A DNA stretch of 64,000 bases from Virgibacillus phasianinus. GTDB taxonomy: Bacteria > Bacillota > Bacilli > Bacillales > Amphibacillaceae. A program made the translations under genes and the position numbers. The DNA lies in contig NZ_CP022315.1 of the NCBI RefSeq assembly GCF_002216775.1, positions 3,038,001 to 3,102,000 on the forward strand. The letters are read 5' to 3'. Below, piece by piece: positions 34,507 to 44,196 of this stretch. Position 1 is the first letter of the stretch. Every line of letters starts with the position of its first letter. The notes beneath the pieces were generated by a model. The model did no database searches, had not been told where the DNA came from, and saw only the letters and a program-made list of their open reading frames with translations.

Positions 34507-34953
34507 ATGGAAAAAACATTTTTAATGGTAAAACCAGATGGCGTACAGCGGAACCTGGTTGGTGAAATCGTAAAGCGCTTTGAAAGCAAAGGTTTCAAAT
34601 TGATAGGGGCAAAGCTTATGGTCATTTCAGATGACCTTGCTAAAACTCATTATGGGGAACACAGTGAGCGTCCATTTTTTGGTGAATTAGTTAGTTTTAT
34701 CACTTCAGGCCCAGTCTTTGCTATGGCCTTTGAAGGTGAAAATGTAATTACCACAGCACGTGATATGATGGGTAAAACAAACCCACTTGAAGCTGCTCCA
34801 GGCACAATCCGTGGGGACTTTGGTATGACCGTGGGAAAAAATATTATCCATGGTTCTGATTCTGCAGAAAGTGCAGAAAGAGAACTAGGTTTATTCTTTG
34901 ATGAAAAAGAATTAACAACATATTCAAAACAGGATAGTGAGTGGATTTACTAA
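34507..34953 (+). CDS. ndk: Nucleoside diphosphate kinase
   Basis: Protein of 148 residues that balances NTP pools. N-terminus [20 protein letters not shown] and the active-site His115 in [15 protein letters not shown] are diagnostic. AGAGGTG precedes ATG. Followed by two hairpin terminators. The cheR gene that follows ndk in B. subtilis is absent. Confidence 0.97.
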   Translation: MEKTFLMVKPDGVQRNLVGEIVKRFESKGFKLIGAKLMVISDDLAKTHYGEHSERPFFGELVSFITSGPVFAMAFEGENVITTARDMMGKTNPLEAAPGTIRGDFGMTVGKNIIHGSDSAESAERELGLFFDEKELTTYSKQDSEWIY

Positions 34954-35003
34954 TAGCGAATTCGCTTTATTATTATTCCATGTTCATTTCCTTAGATAAG
35001 TAC

Positions 35004-35034
35004 AGCCCCCGTTAATAAACGGGGGCTTTCTTTC
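35004..35034 (+). terminator. ndk terminator
   Basis: AGCCCCCGTT / AACGGGGGCT, a 10-bp GC-rich stem, then TTCTTTC. Confidence 0.85.
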
Positions 35035-35068
35035 AACACCGTATTTAAAAGGATCTTTGTTGAAAAGA

Positions 35069-35100
35069 AAAAACTCTTGTCCATAGGCAAGGGTTTTTCT
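35069..35100 (+). terminator. Second hairpin before aroC
   Basis: AAAAACTCTTG / CAAGGGTTTTT with an 8-base loop; followed by CTATAAT. It may be a second terminator or act on leftward transcripts, because both arms carry A/T tails. Confidence 0.65.
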
Positions 35101-35169
35101 ATAATACGTAATCACTATAGTAACTTGATATGGTATAGTAGAAACTAAACAAATAAGGGAGGTTTCCAC

Positions 35170-36336
35170 ATGCGCTATTTAACTGCTGGGGAATCACACG
35201 GGAAACAATTGACGACCATCATTGAAGGCTTACCATCACACATGCCTTTGACAAAGGAAGATATCAACAAGTCTTTACTGCGCAGACAAAAGGGCCATGG
35301 CAGAGGAAAACGAATGCAGATTGAGAAAGACTTGGTAGAAATCACGAGTGGTGTCCGACATGGCTATACTTTAGGATCTCCCATTTCATTGGTGATTAAA
35401 AATGATGATTTCAAGCACTGGATCGATATTATGGGGGAAGACCCATTAGAAGGTAATACCAAAATCAGACGTGCTATTTCAAGGCCAAGACCAGGCCATG
35501 CTGATTTAAATGGGGCCATAAAATATGGACATCGTGATATGCGTAATGTGCTCGAGCGTTCTTCAGCACGTGAAACAGCTGCCAGGGTGGCTGCTGGCGC
35601 AGTTGCAAAATCATTGCTAAAACAACTCGGCATTGAAGTAACAGGGTATGTAAAGGAGATTGCCGGAATTAAAGCTGAAGAAAACCAGCAATTATCCAGT
35701 AAAGATCGACAAGAAATTTCTGAGGAATCACCCGTCCGGACTCTGGATAAGAATGTTGAGAAAAAAATGATGGATGTGATTGATCAAGCAAAGAAAGAAG
35801 GAGACTCAATTGGTGGTGTGGTTGAGGTGTTTGTTGAGGGAATGCCGGCCGGAATTGGATCCTATGTTCATTTTGATCGGAAATTAGATGGTCGCATTGC
35901 TGGAATTGTTGCAAGTATCAATGCATTTAAGGGTGTAGAGTTTGGTATGGGTTTTGAGGCAGCAAGGAAAAATGGAAGTCAGGTACATGACGAAATAGCA
36001 TGGGATAAGGAAAGAGGCTATTATCGCAAGTCTAACAACCTAGGTGGATTTGAGGGCGGTATGACTACTGGAATGCCTATTATAGTAAAGGGTGTTATGA
36101 AACCAATCCCAACCCTATATAAACCATTGCAGAGTGTTGATATAGAATCAAAAGAACCATTTAATGCAAGTATTGAACGATCTGATTCATGTGCGGTACC
36201 AGCTGCGTCAGTCGTTATGGAACATGTCGTAGCATTTGAACTCGCTAATGCGATTACCGATCAATTTCCAGCTGACCAATTTCCGAAGCTTAAACAGGCG
36301 TTACAAGACTATCGTGAGGAAATCAGGTGTTTCTGA
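35170..36336 (+). CDS. aroC: Chorismate synthase
   Basis: FMN-dependent enzyme of 388 residues that makes chorismate from EPSP (named aroF in B. subtilis). Signatures 1-3 of the family are visible: [36 protein letters not shown]-type segment near 120, and [22 protein letters not shown] precedes ATG. The stop codon overlaps the start of aroB (TGATG). B. subtilis has this same gene order. Confidence 0.96.
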   Translation: MRYLTAGESHGKQLTTIIEGLPSHMPLTKEDINKSLLRRQKGHGRGKRMQIEKDLVEITSGVRHGYTLGSPISLVIKNDDFKHWIDIMGEDPLEGNTKIRRAISRPRPGHADLNGAIKYGHRDMRNVLERSSARETAARVAAGAVAKSLLKQLGIEVTGYVKEIAGIKAEENQQLSSKDRQEISEESPVRTLDKNVEKKMMDVIDQAKKEGDSIGGVVEVFVEGMPAGIGSYVHFDRKLDGRIAGIVASINAFKGVEFGMGFEAARKNGSQVHDEIAWDKERGYYRKSNNLGGFEGGMTTGMPIIVKGVMKPIPTLYKPLQSVDIESKEPFNASIERSDSCAVPAASVVMEHVVAFELANAITDQFPADQFPKLKQALQDYREEIRCF

Positions 36337-37418
36337 TGACCTGTTTAAATGTGCAAACAAGTACAAATCAGTATTCTATATTTATAGATGAAAATATTAG
36401 ACATGAAACAGATAAATACCTTCCTAAAACTTATTCATCGATTCTCATTGTAACGGATGAACAAGTGGCTGATTTATACCTGAATGATGTAAAAGAAAGT
36501 CTCGCAGGCCGTTCTAATGTTTTCCATACAGTTATAAAAAATGGAGAACAATCGAAGGATATTGATACATTCTATCAGCTCCAGACAAAGGGAATTGAAT
36601 GTGGACTCGATCGCAGGTCACTTATTATTGCCCTGGGCGGCGGAGTGATTGGGGATTTAGCGGGTTTTGTCGCCGCAACCTTTATGCGGGGAATTGATTA
36701 TGTTCAGCTTCCAACTACTATTCTTGCTCACGATAGCAGTGTCGGGGGTAAAGTGGCCATCAACCATAAACTAGGAAAGAACCTGATTGGCAACTTTTAT
36801 CCGCCAGAGGCAGTTATTTATGATATTCAAACATTACATTCATTGGTGCCAAAGGAAATTCGATCAGGTTATGCTGAAATAGTTAAGGAAGCATTAATTG
36901 CTGACAAAGAATTGTTTGCCGACATTATGGACGCAAAACTTAGTAATCTAACAACTACTATGTTGAAGGAACATATTTTTCGTGGCGTCCAAATAAAAAA
37001 ACATTTTGTGCAAACAGATGAAAAAGAAAAAGGCATTCGTGCATACCTGAACTTCGGCCACACATTGGGCCATGCGCTTGAAGCCGAATATGGCTATGGT
37101 TCCTTAGCACACGGAGAAGCTGTAGCAATCGGTATGCTGTTTGCCATGGAAGTCAGTAATGACATTTATTCCATAAACCTGCCAGTCGATATACTTGTAA
37201 ACTGGCTTCGCGCTAACAATTATCCAGTACACCTGGAAAAAATAAACACAGATCGTGTGCTCGCACGAATGAAGTCAGACAAAAAGACTGTAAATGATCA
37301 AGTTCAAATGGTATTACTTTCGGATATTGGAAATCCTGTGTCAGTAAAGATTACAGATATGGATCTCCAGAACTACCTGAAATCCTTTTTAATTAAAATG
37401 GCGAGAGATAGGAAGTGA
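36336..37418 (+). CDS. aroB: 3-dehydroquinate synthase
   Basis: NAD- and metal-dependent shikimate enzyme of 360 residues. Motifs include the NAD-binding GGGVIGDLAGFVAATFMRG, the loop DSSVGGKVAINH and the metal-ligand LNFGHTLGHALE. The start is taken as ATG 36336, overlapping the aroC stop by one base, with AGGTG six bases upstream; GTG 36327 is part of that site. The C-terminus is basic. aroA follows after seven bases. Confidence 0.95.
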   Translation: MTCLNVQTSTNQYSIFIDENIRHETDKYLPKTYSSILIVTDEQVADLYLNDVKESLAGRSNVFHTVIKNGEQSKDIDTFYQLQTKGIECGLDRRSLIIALGGGVIGDLAGFVAATFMRGIDYVQLPTTILAHDSSVGGKVAINHKLGKNLIGNFYPPEAVIYDIQTLHSLVPKEIRSGYAEIVKEALIADKELFADIMDAKLSNLTTTMLKEHIFRGVQIKKHFVQTDEKEKGIRAYLNFGHTLGHALEAEYGYGSLAHGEAVAIGMLFAMEVSNDIYSINLPVDILVNWLRANNYPVHLEKINTDRVLARMKSDKKTVNDQVQMVLLSDIGNPVSVKITDMDLQNYLKSFLIKMARDRK

Positions 37419-37425
37419 CATTTAG

Positions 37426-38715
37426 ATGGCTGAGAAAATATTAACTCCAAATAATCATATTATTTCAGGTGTTATCGAGGTCCCCGGCGATAAATCTATT
37501 TCACATCGCGCCATCATCATGGGATCAATTGCGAACGGAACCACGGAAGTCTCTAATTTCCTAAATGGCGAGGACTGTATGCGTACGATTGATGTTTTTG
37601 AATCAATGGGAGTAAAGTTTGAAAAAAACGGAACAAACATTACAATTCACGGAAAAGGAATAAAATCTTTAAAAAAACCAGCAGAGGAACTGTATTTTGG
37701 AAATTCCGGAACAACTGCAAGACTCCTATTAGGTGTACTTGCGGGCTTACCTTTCCAAACAACTGTAGCAGGTGATGAATCACTTTCAAAAAGGCCAATG
37801 AATCGAGTGATTTTACCTTTACGTGAGATGGGTGCTAGAATTAACGGGAAAGATGGCAGTGAAGTGCTGCCTTTACGTATTGAACATGGTCAATTAACAG
37901 GAATCCAATATAAACTGCCTGTTAAAAGTGCGCAAGTTAAATCTGCCATATTGCTTGCCGGCCTGTATGCTGCAAATAGCACTGAAGTTATTGAACCTAC
38001 ACCAACGCGCGATCACACAGAACATATGCTTAAAGCCTTCGGTGCAGATATAGAAAGAAATGGATTATCAACCAAAATCTCGGGCGATAATTCACTCTAC
38101 GCGACAAACGTAACTGTTCCAGGTGACATCTCGTCTGCGGCTTTTTTACTTACAGGTGCAGCTATTGTCCCGAACAGCCGATTAACAATAAGGCGAGTAG
38201 GTTTAAATGAAACCAGGACAGGTATCATTGATGTTCTTATAGAGATGGGTTCTGCAATTGAGATTACAAATTCGTCAATTGTTAATGGTGAATTAATCGG
38301 CGATGTTACCATCACGTATACTAAACTGCGGGGAATTAACATTGAAGGCGAAATTATTCCACGTTTAATTGATGAAATTCCAATTATTGCGCTGTTAGCT
38401 ACACAAGCAGAAGGAACAACTATAATAAAAGATGCTGAGGAATTACGTTATAAGGAAACTGACCGAATTCATGCGGTAACGGATGTTCTAACAAAACTGG
38501 GTGCAGCAATTGAGGGAACTGCTGATGGAATGATTATACACGGTAAAACCCCACTTTCGGGCGGAGAAGTTTCCGGTTACCACGACCATCGGATTGCGAT
38601 GATGGCATCTATTGCTTCTCTCATTACAACCGGAGAAGTTGTGCTTGATGATGATTCAAGTATAAACATTTCCTATCCTGGCTTTTTCCAGCATCTGGAT
38701 CAGGTGCAGAATTAA
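37426..38715 (+). CDS. aroA: 3-phosphoshikimate 1-carboxyvinyltransferase (EPSP synthase)
   Basis: EPSP synthase of 429 residues (aroE in B. subtilis). Phosphoenolpyruvate and shikimate-phosphate sites: PGDKSISHRAIIMGS near 20-34, GNSGTTARLL near 92, RPMNRVILPLREMGA, DEIPIIALLA and the DHRIAMM region near the end. In B. subtilis aroH, trpEDCFBA, hisC and tyrA lie between aroB and aroE; here aroB and aroA are adjacent. Confidence 0.96.
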   Translation: MAEKILTPNNHIISGVIEVPGDKSISHRAIIMGSIANGTTEVSNFLNGEDCMRTIDVFESMGVKFEKNGTNITIHGKGIKSLKKPAEELYFGNSGTTARLLLGVLAGLPFQTTVAGDESLSKRPMNRVILPLREMGARINGKDGSEVLPLRIEHGQLTGIQYKLPVKSAQVKSAILLAGLYAANSTEVIEPTPTRDHTEHMLKAFGADIERNGLSTKISGDNSLYATNVTVPGDISSAAFLLTGAAIVPNSRLTIRRVGLNETRTGIIDVLIEMGSAIEITNSSIVNGELIGDVTITYTKLRGINIEGEIIPRLIDEIPIIALLATQAEGTTIIKDAEELRYKETDRIHAVTDVLTKLGAAIEGTADGMIIHGKTPLSGGEVSGYHDHRIAMMASIASLITTGEVVLDDDSSINISYPGFFQHLDQVQN

Positions 38716-38756
38716 ACCCCGTCCTAAAATGAATTCATTTAGAAGGGATGTATATC

Positions 38757-40019
38757 ATGGAAACAATCATGGAAGCAGTTCATTTAATGGAAAACAAAAA
38801 AACAAAAGAAGCAATCGATTTATTGGAAAACTATCTTCCTTCAGCAGATGAGGATGAGAAATTTACCATTGCAGAATTATACATCCAGTGGGGAATATAT
38901 CAAGAAGCAAGTTATATTTTGCAGGAGTTGCTGCAGCATTATCCTGATGAAAGTGAATTGAGTATAATGCTGGCAGATATTTATATTGAACTTGATGATG
39001 ATGAAAAGGCAATTGATTTATTGAATGAAATTAAACCGGATGATCCGGCATACATGCAAACATTAATTCAACTGGCAGATCTTTATGAAGCACAAGGATT
39101 GTTTGAAGTTGCCGAACAAAAATTGTTAACTGCAAAACAACTTGATCCAGAAGAAGTCGTTATTGATTTTGCCCTTGGAGAGCTCGCCTTTTCTACCGGA
39201 GAATATCAAAAAGCAATAACATATTATGAACGAATTTTACCTAAAACAAATGAGGTAGCAACCATATCTATAAACGATCGTCTTGCTGAAGCGTACGCGG
39301 CATCCGGTGAATACGAACTTGCATTAACCTATTTCCAGGAGCTTGAGAGTGAGAATCCGGATACGTTATTTAAGTATGGGTTTACGGCAGCACATGCTAA
39401 TCGTAATGATATTGCAATTAAAGCGTGGGAACATGTTATTGAAATTGATCCTCATTATCTTTCCGTTTACTATGAACTAGCGAAAGCATATGAAACGGAA
39501 GAACGTGTTGATGAAGCGTATCAGACTATTAATAAAGGTCTGCAACTTGATGATTTTAATAAAGAACTTTATTTCTATGCTGCTAATTTGGCGCACCAGG
39601 TTAATAAAAACGATGAGAGTGAAAAATATATTCGTGAAGCCGTTGCTATTGACCCGGACTATAAAGAAGCAGTACTGTTTTTAATTGAAATATTGAAAGT
39701 ACAAGAACGATACGATGACATACACGAACTGCTATCTGAAATTAAAAAGCTCGGTGCAGATGACCCGCTTTATGATTGGGAACATGCACGAGCATTAAAT
39801 GAAACAGAATCATTTAAAGATGCATTATTTCAGTATGGTGAAGCATACAATAGACTAAATCAAGACAGTGATTTCTTGAAAGAATACGGATATTTTTTAA
39901 CCGAAGAAGGGAGGACTGAGAAGGCAATCAGTGTTTTTAAAGAATATTTGAAAATCCAACCGTTGGATACTGACGTAGAGGAATATGTGGATCGTTTAAT
40001 TCAATCTACCGAGTTTTAG
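38757..40019 (+). CDS. ypiA: TPR-repeat protein YpiA
   Basis: Acidic, all-helical protein of 420 residues built from tetratricopeptide repeats (for example the segments around EEKAIDLLNEI, EYQKAITYYERIL, EYELALTYFQEL, DIAIKAWEHVIEID). ATG 38757 has AGAAGGGA upstream; ATG 38748 is too close to that site. Conserved downstream of aroA/aroE in Bacillaceae. It probably works as a scaffold; no precise function known to me. Confidence 0.88.
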   Translation: METIMEAVHLMENKKTKEAIDLLENYLPSADEDEKFTIAELYIQWGIYQEASYILQELLQHYPDESELSIMLADIYIELDDDEKAIDLLNEIKPDDPAYMQTLIQLADLYEAQGLFEVAEQKLLTAKQLDPEEVVIDFALGELAFSTGEYQKAITYYERILPKTNEVATISINDRLAEAYAASGEYELALTYFQELESENPDTLFKYGFTAAHANRNDIAIKAWEHVIEIDPHYLSVYYELAKAYETEERVDEAYQTINKGLQLDDFNKELYFYAANLAHQVNKNDESEKYIREAVAIDPDYKEAVLFLIEILKVQERYDDIHELLSEIKKLGADDPLYDWEHARALNETESFKDALFQYGEAYNRLNQDSDFLKEYGYFLTEEGRTEKAISVFKEYLKIQPLDTDVEEYVDRLIQSTEF

Positions 40020-40046
40020 TATAGATGAATGAGGGAGGAAAATAAG

Positions 40047-40622
40047 ATGCAAGCTCCTATTTCCATTCAGGATAAAAAAGAGTTCATTGAATGGTTCTTA
40101 AATCATTATCAGCTAAAGAAACGTGAAAGTGTTTGGATTTTAAATTACCTAGTTAATCACGATAATTTGTTAAATCATGTACATTTTATTCGTGAAGCAA
40201 AGTTTTGTCCAAGGGGGATCATCATTTCCAGTCAATGCTCAAATGATGCACCGTTTCGCTTTTATAAAAACCATTTAGTAACAACGGATGCCGAAAAATC
40301 CTTTCATGATATTCGCATGAATCGGGAGGAACCGTTATACGTACAATTGAATTTTCATAATTCTATTCAAAATGCATCGTATGTAGCTGTTCTTGAGGAT
40401 AATCCTTTCGTGCCAGAAGATTATTATCTAACAAAAAGCGATGAGGATAATGCAAAGCAGCTTTTGGAGAAAATAGTGTACGATCGTAAAAAAAGAAAAT
40501 TACAGGAAGCCATCGATTACAGTCTTGATATTAATGACCAGGAAATGTTTATGGAACTCACACAGAAATTACATAAACTAGTTAGCAGTAATCAAGGTCA
40601 ACCTAAATTGTTAAAACAATAG
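40047..40622 (+). CDS. ypiB: YpiB/ReoY family protein (UPF0302)
   Basis: Protein of 191 residues with the family segments FIEWFLNHYQLKKRESVWILNY split across 10-35, FCPRGIIISSQCS and FRFYKNHLVTTDAEKSFHDI. The Listeria homologue ReoY helps the ClpCP protease degrade MurA and so limits peptidoglycan synthesis. ATG 40047 has GGGAGGAA upstream; the frame from 40029 includes that site. Lies between ypiA and ypiF as in B. subtilis. Confidence 0.9.
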   Translation: MQAPISIQDKKEFIEWFLNHYQLKKRESVWILNYLVNHDNLLNHVHFIREAKFCPRGIIISSQCSNDAPFRFYKNHLVTTDAEKSFHDIRMNREEPLYVQLNFHNSIQNASYVAVLEDNPFVPEDYYLTKSDEDNAKQLLEKIVYDRKKRKLQEAIDYSLDINDQEMFMELTQKLHKLVSSNQGQPKLLKQ

Positions 40623-40704
40623 GTTGATTTTTTTTGTCAAGATAAGATAAACTTTAATATGTTAACGGCTGCTGTATGAAAATATCAGGAAAGGAAGTTA
40701 GGCA

Positions 40705-41175
40705 ATGCGGTGGGTGCAAAAAGATTTACTTCAATACATAGAGGCAAAGGAATTTGTAGATACTATAATTATTCCATTGGCCCCCTTCCATTTATCCAAT
40801 GATTCGGAACTTCAAAAAAGTGGCTTCCAGAGTGAAGCGCTTTCGATATTAATGAATGAAATTGAACGGGATTTAGCGGGAAGGGTCATGGTAACGCCAA
40901 CTTATGCGTATTTAAAAGGTGCGGACAAGCAAATTGAAATTGATAGACTTAATAAATGGCAGGATGATGTGTCGAATCAACCAGTTAATCACATTTTTTT
41001 CCTCACCTTCGACTCAACTTGGAAGAAACATGAGCGACTGCTAAATGGGACGCTTTTGTGGCTCCCTGGGTTACAATCAGGTGATTTATACTCAGCTGAA
41101 ATGCAAACCGTTGTTCATGATCAGGTAAACGAACTTAGTGAGTTAATCCGTTCCTATTGGGAGACAATGGAATAA
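40705..41175 (+). CDS. ypiF: YpiF family protein (DUF2487)
   Basis: Protein of 156 residues starting MRWVQKDLLQYIEAKEF, soluble by composition, with PLAPFHL and HIFFLTFDSTWKKHER segments typical of DUF2487. AGGAAG precedes ATG. It is always found upstream of qcrA in Bacillus, but its function is unknown. Confidence 0.85.
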   Translation: MRWVQKDLLQYIEAKEFVDTIIIPLAPFHLSNDSELQKSGFQSEALSILMNEIERDLAGRVMVTPTYAYLKGADKQIEIDRLNKWQDDVSNQPVNHIFFLTFDSTWKKHERLLNGTLLWLPGLQSGDLYSAEMQTVVHDQVNELSELIRSYWETME

Positions 41176-41239
41176 AAAAGATAAACTTGAGCAATGATAT
41201 AGAAAAAGCATCTGATTTGTTAACATTTATGATTACATA

Positions 41240-41268
41240 TTGACCGAACAAGCAGTTTGCGCTATTAT
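41240..41268 (+). promoter_or_regulatory. Sigma-A promoter of qcrABC
   Basis: TTGACC, 17 bases, TATTAT; a nearly ideal promoter 70 bases upstream of qcrA. Confidence 0.7.
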
Positions 41269-41337
41269 GGTAATGTCCTAGTAATCTGAATTATAATTGA
41301 TAATGTCCGTGATTAAATGAAAAGAGGGGGGAAAATC

Positions 41338-41850
41338 ATGAGCGAAAAAAAGCAACAAGTATCCCGTCGACAATTCCTGAACTATACACTTACAGGTGTA
41401 GGTGGCTTTATGGCAGCAGGCATGCTTGTTCCAATGTTAGGGATGGCGATCGATCCTGTATTAAAAAAGTCCAAGTCCGGTGAACTGCACAACGCTGGGA
41501 TTGCGGTAGAGGATATAACCACCAAACCACAACGTGTTGAATGGAAAGTTGATCAAGTAGATGCTTGGTATGAGTCACAAGTTACTAAATCAGCTTGGGT
41601 TTATAAAGATGATGCAGGTGAAATCGTGGCACTTTCCCCAATATGTAAACATCTTGGCTGTATGGTTGCATGGGAAGGCAGTGACAAGTTTCCAGATCAA
41701 TACTATTGTCCATGTCATGGTGGAAGATACACGAAGGATGGGACAAACATCCCTGGTACACCACCACCGGCGCCGCTTGATGTTTATGAGAAAAAAGTTG
41801 AAAACGGTGCGTTGTATTTAGGAAAAGCACATCCTAGAGGGGAGGCGTAA
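41338..41850 (+). CDS. qcrA: Menaquinol:cytochrome c reductase Rieske subunit
   Basis: Rieske iron-sulfur protein of 170 residues. The N-terminal twin-arginine segment SRRQFLNYTLTG and hydrophobic anchor (about 15-40) suggest export by Tat. The 2Fe-2S ligands are in CKHLGC and CPCHGG. ATG 41338 with GAGGGGGGAA; the frame from 41317 includes the site. First gene of qcrABC, the bc-type complex linking menaquinol to cytochrome c. Confidence 0.96.
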   Translation: MSEKKQQVSRRQFLNYTLTGVGGFMAAGMLVPMLGMAIDPVLKKSKSGELHNAGIAVEDITTKPQRVEWKVDQVDAWYESQVTKSAWVYKDDAGEIVALSPICKHLGCMVAWEGSDKFPDQYYCPCHGGRYTKDGTNIPGTPPPAPLDVYEKKVENGALYLGKAHPRGEA

Positions 41851-41856
41851 TAGCTA

Positions 41857-42531
41857 ATGTTACAAAAAATGTATGATTGGATCGATGAACGCGTAGACAT
41901 TACGCCTTTGTGGCGTGATATTGCAGATCATGAAGTCCCAGAACATGTAAACCCCGCACATCACTTTTCAGCTTTTGTTTATTGTTTTGGCGGATTGACA
42001 TTCTTTGTTACAGTAATACAAATTTTGTCAGGAATGTTCTTAACCATGTACTATGTACCGGATATAGAAAATGCATGGAAATCTGTTTATTACTTACAGA
42101 CAGAGGTTGCTCATGGTCAAATAGTACGAGGTATGCATCACTGGGGTGCTAGTGTTGTTATCGTTATGCTTTTGTTACATACGTTGCGCGTATTTTTCCA
42201 AGGCGCATATAAGAAACCACGTGAACTTAACTGGATGATTGGCGTATTGTTATTTTTTATTATGCTCGGGTTAGGGTTTACCGGTTATTTGTTACCATGG
42301 GATAATAAAGCATATTTCGCAACTGAAGTTGGTCTTAATATTGCTGAATCCGTACCGTTTATCGGTGAATATTTAAAAATATTATTAGCAGGTGATCCAA
42401 GCATTGTTGGAGCACAGACATTAACACGATTCTTTGCAATTCATGTATTCTTCTTACCAGCTGGATTGTTTGCGTTAATGGCTGCTCACTTTCTATTAAT
42501 TCGTAAGCAGGGAATTTCTGGACCACTATAA
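41857..42531 (+). CDS. qcrB: Menaquinol:cytochrome c reductase cytochrome b subunit
   Basis: Cytochrome b6-type subunit of 224 residues with four helices. Haem ligand histidines appear in MHHWGASVVIVMLLLHTLRVF and in FFAIHVFFLPAGLFALMAAHF, 13-14 apart in each helix. GYLLPWDNKAYFATEVG is the conserved loop. GGGGAGGCG precedes ATG six bases after qcrA. Confidence 0.96.
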   Translation: MLQKMYDWIDERVDITPLWRDIADHEVPEHVNPAHHFSAFVYCFGGLTFFVTVIQILSGMFLTMYYVPDIENAWKSVYYLQTEVAHGQIVRGMHHWGASVVIVMLLLHTLRVFFQGAYKKPRELNWMIGVLLFFIMLGLGFTGYLLPWDNKAYFATEVGLNIAESVPFIGEYLKILLAGDPSIVGAQTLTRFFAIHVFFLPAGLFALMAAHFLLIRKQGISGPL

Positions 42532-42546
42532 AAAGGAGGGAAAGCT

Positions 42547-43317
42547 GTGCATAAGGGTAAAGGAATGAAGTTTGTTGGAGATTCTCGAATCTCTTCTGAT
42601 CGCAAACCTAATATACCTAAAGATTATTCTGAATATCCCGGTAGAACAGAGGCTTTCTGGCCTAACTTCTTGTTAAAAGAGTGGTTGGTTGGTGCTGTAT
42701 TCTTAGTTGGATTTTTATGTTTAACGTTAGCGCATCCTGCTCCACTAGAGGGCGTTGCCGATCCAACAACACCTGGATACATACCGTTACCGGATTGGTA
42801 TTTCTTATTTCTATATGAACTTTTAAAATATAAATTCGCAAGTGGGCCATACGTTCTGTTTGGTGTCATTATTCTTCCTGGACTTGCGTTCGGGGGCTTA
42901 TTACTGGCTCCTTTCCTTGACCGTGGACCTGGGCGGAGACCACACCAAAGACCAATTGCTGTTGCAATGATGCTATTAGGTCTTGCGTCTGTTATGGTAC
43001 TTACTTATGAATCAGCAGAACATGTCGACTGGGAAGCTCGTGCAGAAGCAAACAAACCAGTTCCTACTACTGAAATTGATAAAAGTGCCCCAGGGTATAA
43101 GGTTTTTGAGAAAAATTGTATGCAATGTCATGGTGATTCGTTACAGGGTGGTGCGGCTGCTCCTTCACTAATTGGAATTGACCGTTCGAAAGAAGAAATC
43201 ATGAAGATTGCCCAAGAAGGTACAGGACAAATGCCTCCTGGCGTATTCAAAGGTTCAAAAGACGAACTAAATAAGTTAGCGGAATTTATTATATCTGTTA
43301 ACGAAGAAGCAAAATAA
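42547..43317 (+). CDS. qcrC: Menaquinol:cytochrome c reductase cytochrome b/c subunit
   Basis: Fusion subunit of 256 residues: a subunit-IV-like membrane part (about 35-165, with IPLPDWYFLFLYELLKY) and a C-terminal cytochrome c domain with CMQCHG near 194 and the Met ligand in TGQMPPG. This fusion is typical of Bacillus. GTG start with AAAAGGAGGG upstream. The c domain is one of the products matured by ResABC at the start of the window. Confidence 0.96.
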   Translation: MHKGKGMKFVGDSRISSDRKPNIPKDYSEYPGRTEAFWPNFLLKEWLVGAVFLVGFLCLTLAHPAPLEGVADPTTPGYIPLPDWYFLFLYELLKYKFASGPYVLFGVIILPGLAFGGLLLAPFLDRGPGRRPHQRPIAVAMMLLGLASVMVLTYESAEHVDWEARAEANKPVPTTEIDKSAPGYKVFEKNCMQCHGDSLQGGAAAPSLIGIDRSKEEIMKIAQEGTGQMPPGVFKGSKDELNKLAEFIISVNEEAK

Positions 43318-43333
43318 TTGAACCAATTGTTAT

Positions 43334-43374
43334 AAGACACCTTTACCAGCTTAAGCGGTGAAGGTGTCTTTTCT
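43334..43374 (+). terminator. qcrABC terminator
   Basis: AAGACACCTTTACC / GGTGAAGGTGTCTT, 14-bp stem with one wobble, then TTTTCTT. Confidence 0.9.
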
Positions 43375-43400
43375 TAAAAGATAAGAATATACAAAGTGTT

Positions 43401-43527
43401 GTCTAGCGCAAGCGCCCAGAAGCAAGATGCCGTCATAGGCAAAGGACACTACGAACGCCAAACCCATGCGTTCTATAGTCTCCTGCTTATGCGTCTGCTT
43501 CTAAAACGGGCGCCCTGAGCTTTTCTT
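43401..43527 (+). repeat. Hairpin repeat copy, plus orientation
   Basis: Begins GTCTAGCGCAAGCGCCCAGA, holds GATGCCGTCATAGGCAAAGG, and ends CTGCTTATGCGTCTGCTTCT then GGGCGCCCTGAGCTTTTCTT. Same ends as the 22093 copy, with a longer middle in which ACGAACGC pairs with GCGTTCT. It lies between the qcrC terminator and ypjA. Confidence 0.85.
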
Positions 43528-43552
43528 AATTGCAGATGAGGGTGGAGAAAGC

Positions 43553-44134
43553 ATGTTGCATTACATATTACGGGATAAGTTTTTTTTAATTTTATTGTTT
43601 CTAATCAATTTGTTCGGTACTATTTACGGGTATATTTGGTATAAGTTTCAACTGGCAATTACCCCGGATATATTTTTAATATTTGTTCCAGATAGTCCTA
43701 CCGCAAGTCTTTTCTTTACAATTGTCCTCTTCTTTTTCTTATTCAAAAAGAATGTACCATATATTGAGGCGCTTGCTGTGATTACCATGTTTAAATATGG
43801 TGTCTGGGCAGTTGTTATGAACATCTTTACATTAATTGAAACTGGTTCTTTGGGATGGCAGGGATACATGCTTATAGCCTCCCATGGAGCAATGGCAATC
43901 CAGGGGTTGTTATACGCACCATATTATCGAATCAAATTAAGGCATATTGCTGTAGCAGCGATATGGACACTGCATAATGACATCATTGATTATGTGTTCG
44001 GTATGATGCCGGTATACGCTTCGCTGAGTGAGTATATGAATGAGATAGGCTACTTTACTTTTTGGTTAAGTGTTTTTTCCATTTTTATTGCCTATCTGTT
44101 AACTGTTAAAAGTAAAAAGAGACAATTTCTTTAA
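43553..44134 (+). CDS. ypjA: DUF1405 membrane protein YpjA
   Basis: Integral membrane protein of 193 residues with about six helices. Segments FGTIYGYIWYKFQL and FVPDSPTASLFF are typical of DUF1405. GGGTGGAGA precedes ATG 43553. Located after qcrC as in B. subtilis. Function unknown. Confidence 0.85.
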   Translation: MLHYILRDKFFLILLFLINLFGTIYGYIWYKFQLAITPDIFLIFVPDSPTASLFFTIVLFFFLFKKNVPYIEALAVITMFKYGVWAVVMNIFTLIETGSLGWQGYMLIASHGAMAIQGLLYAPYYRIKLRHIAVAAIWTLHNDIIDYVFGMMPVYASLSEYMNEIGYFTFWLSVFSIFIAYLLTVKSKKRQFL

Positions 44135-44196
44135 CATAACCTACGACCAGCAAACATAAATTTATAATGTAAATGCTTGCGAGAGGTTGATCACAT

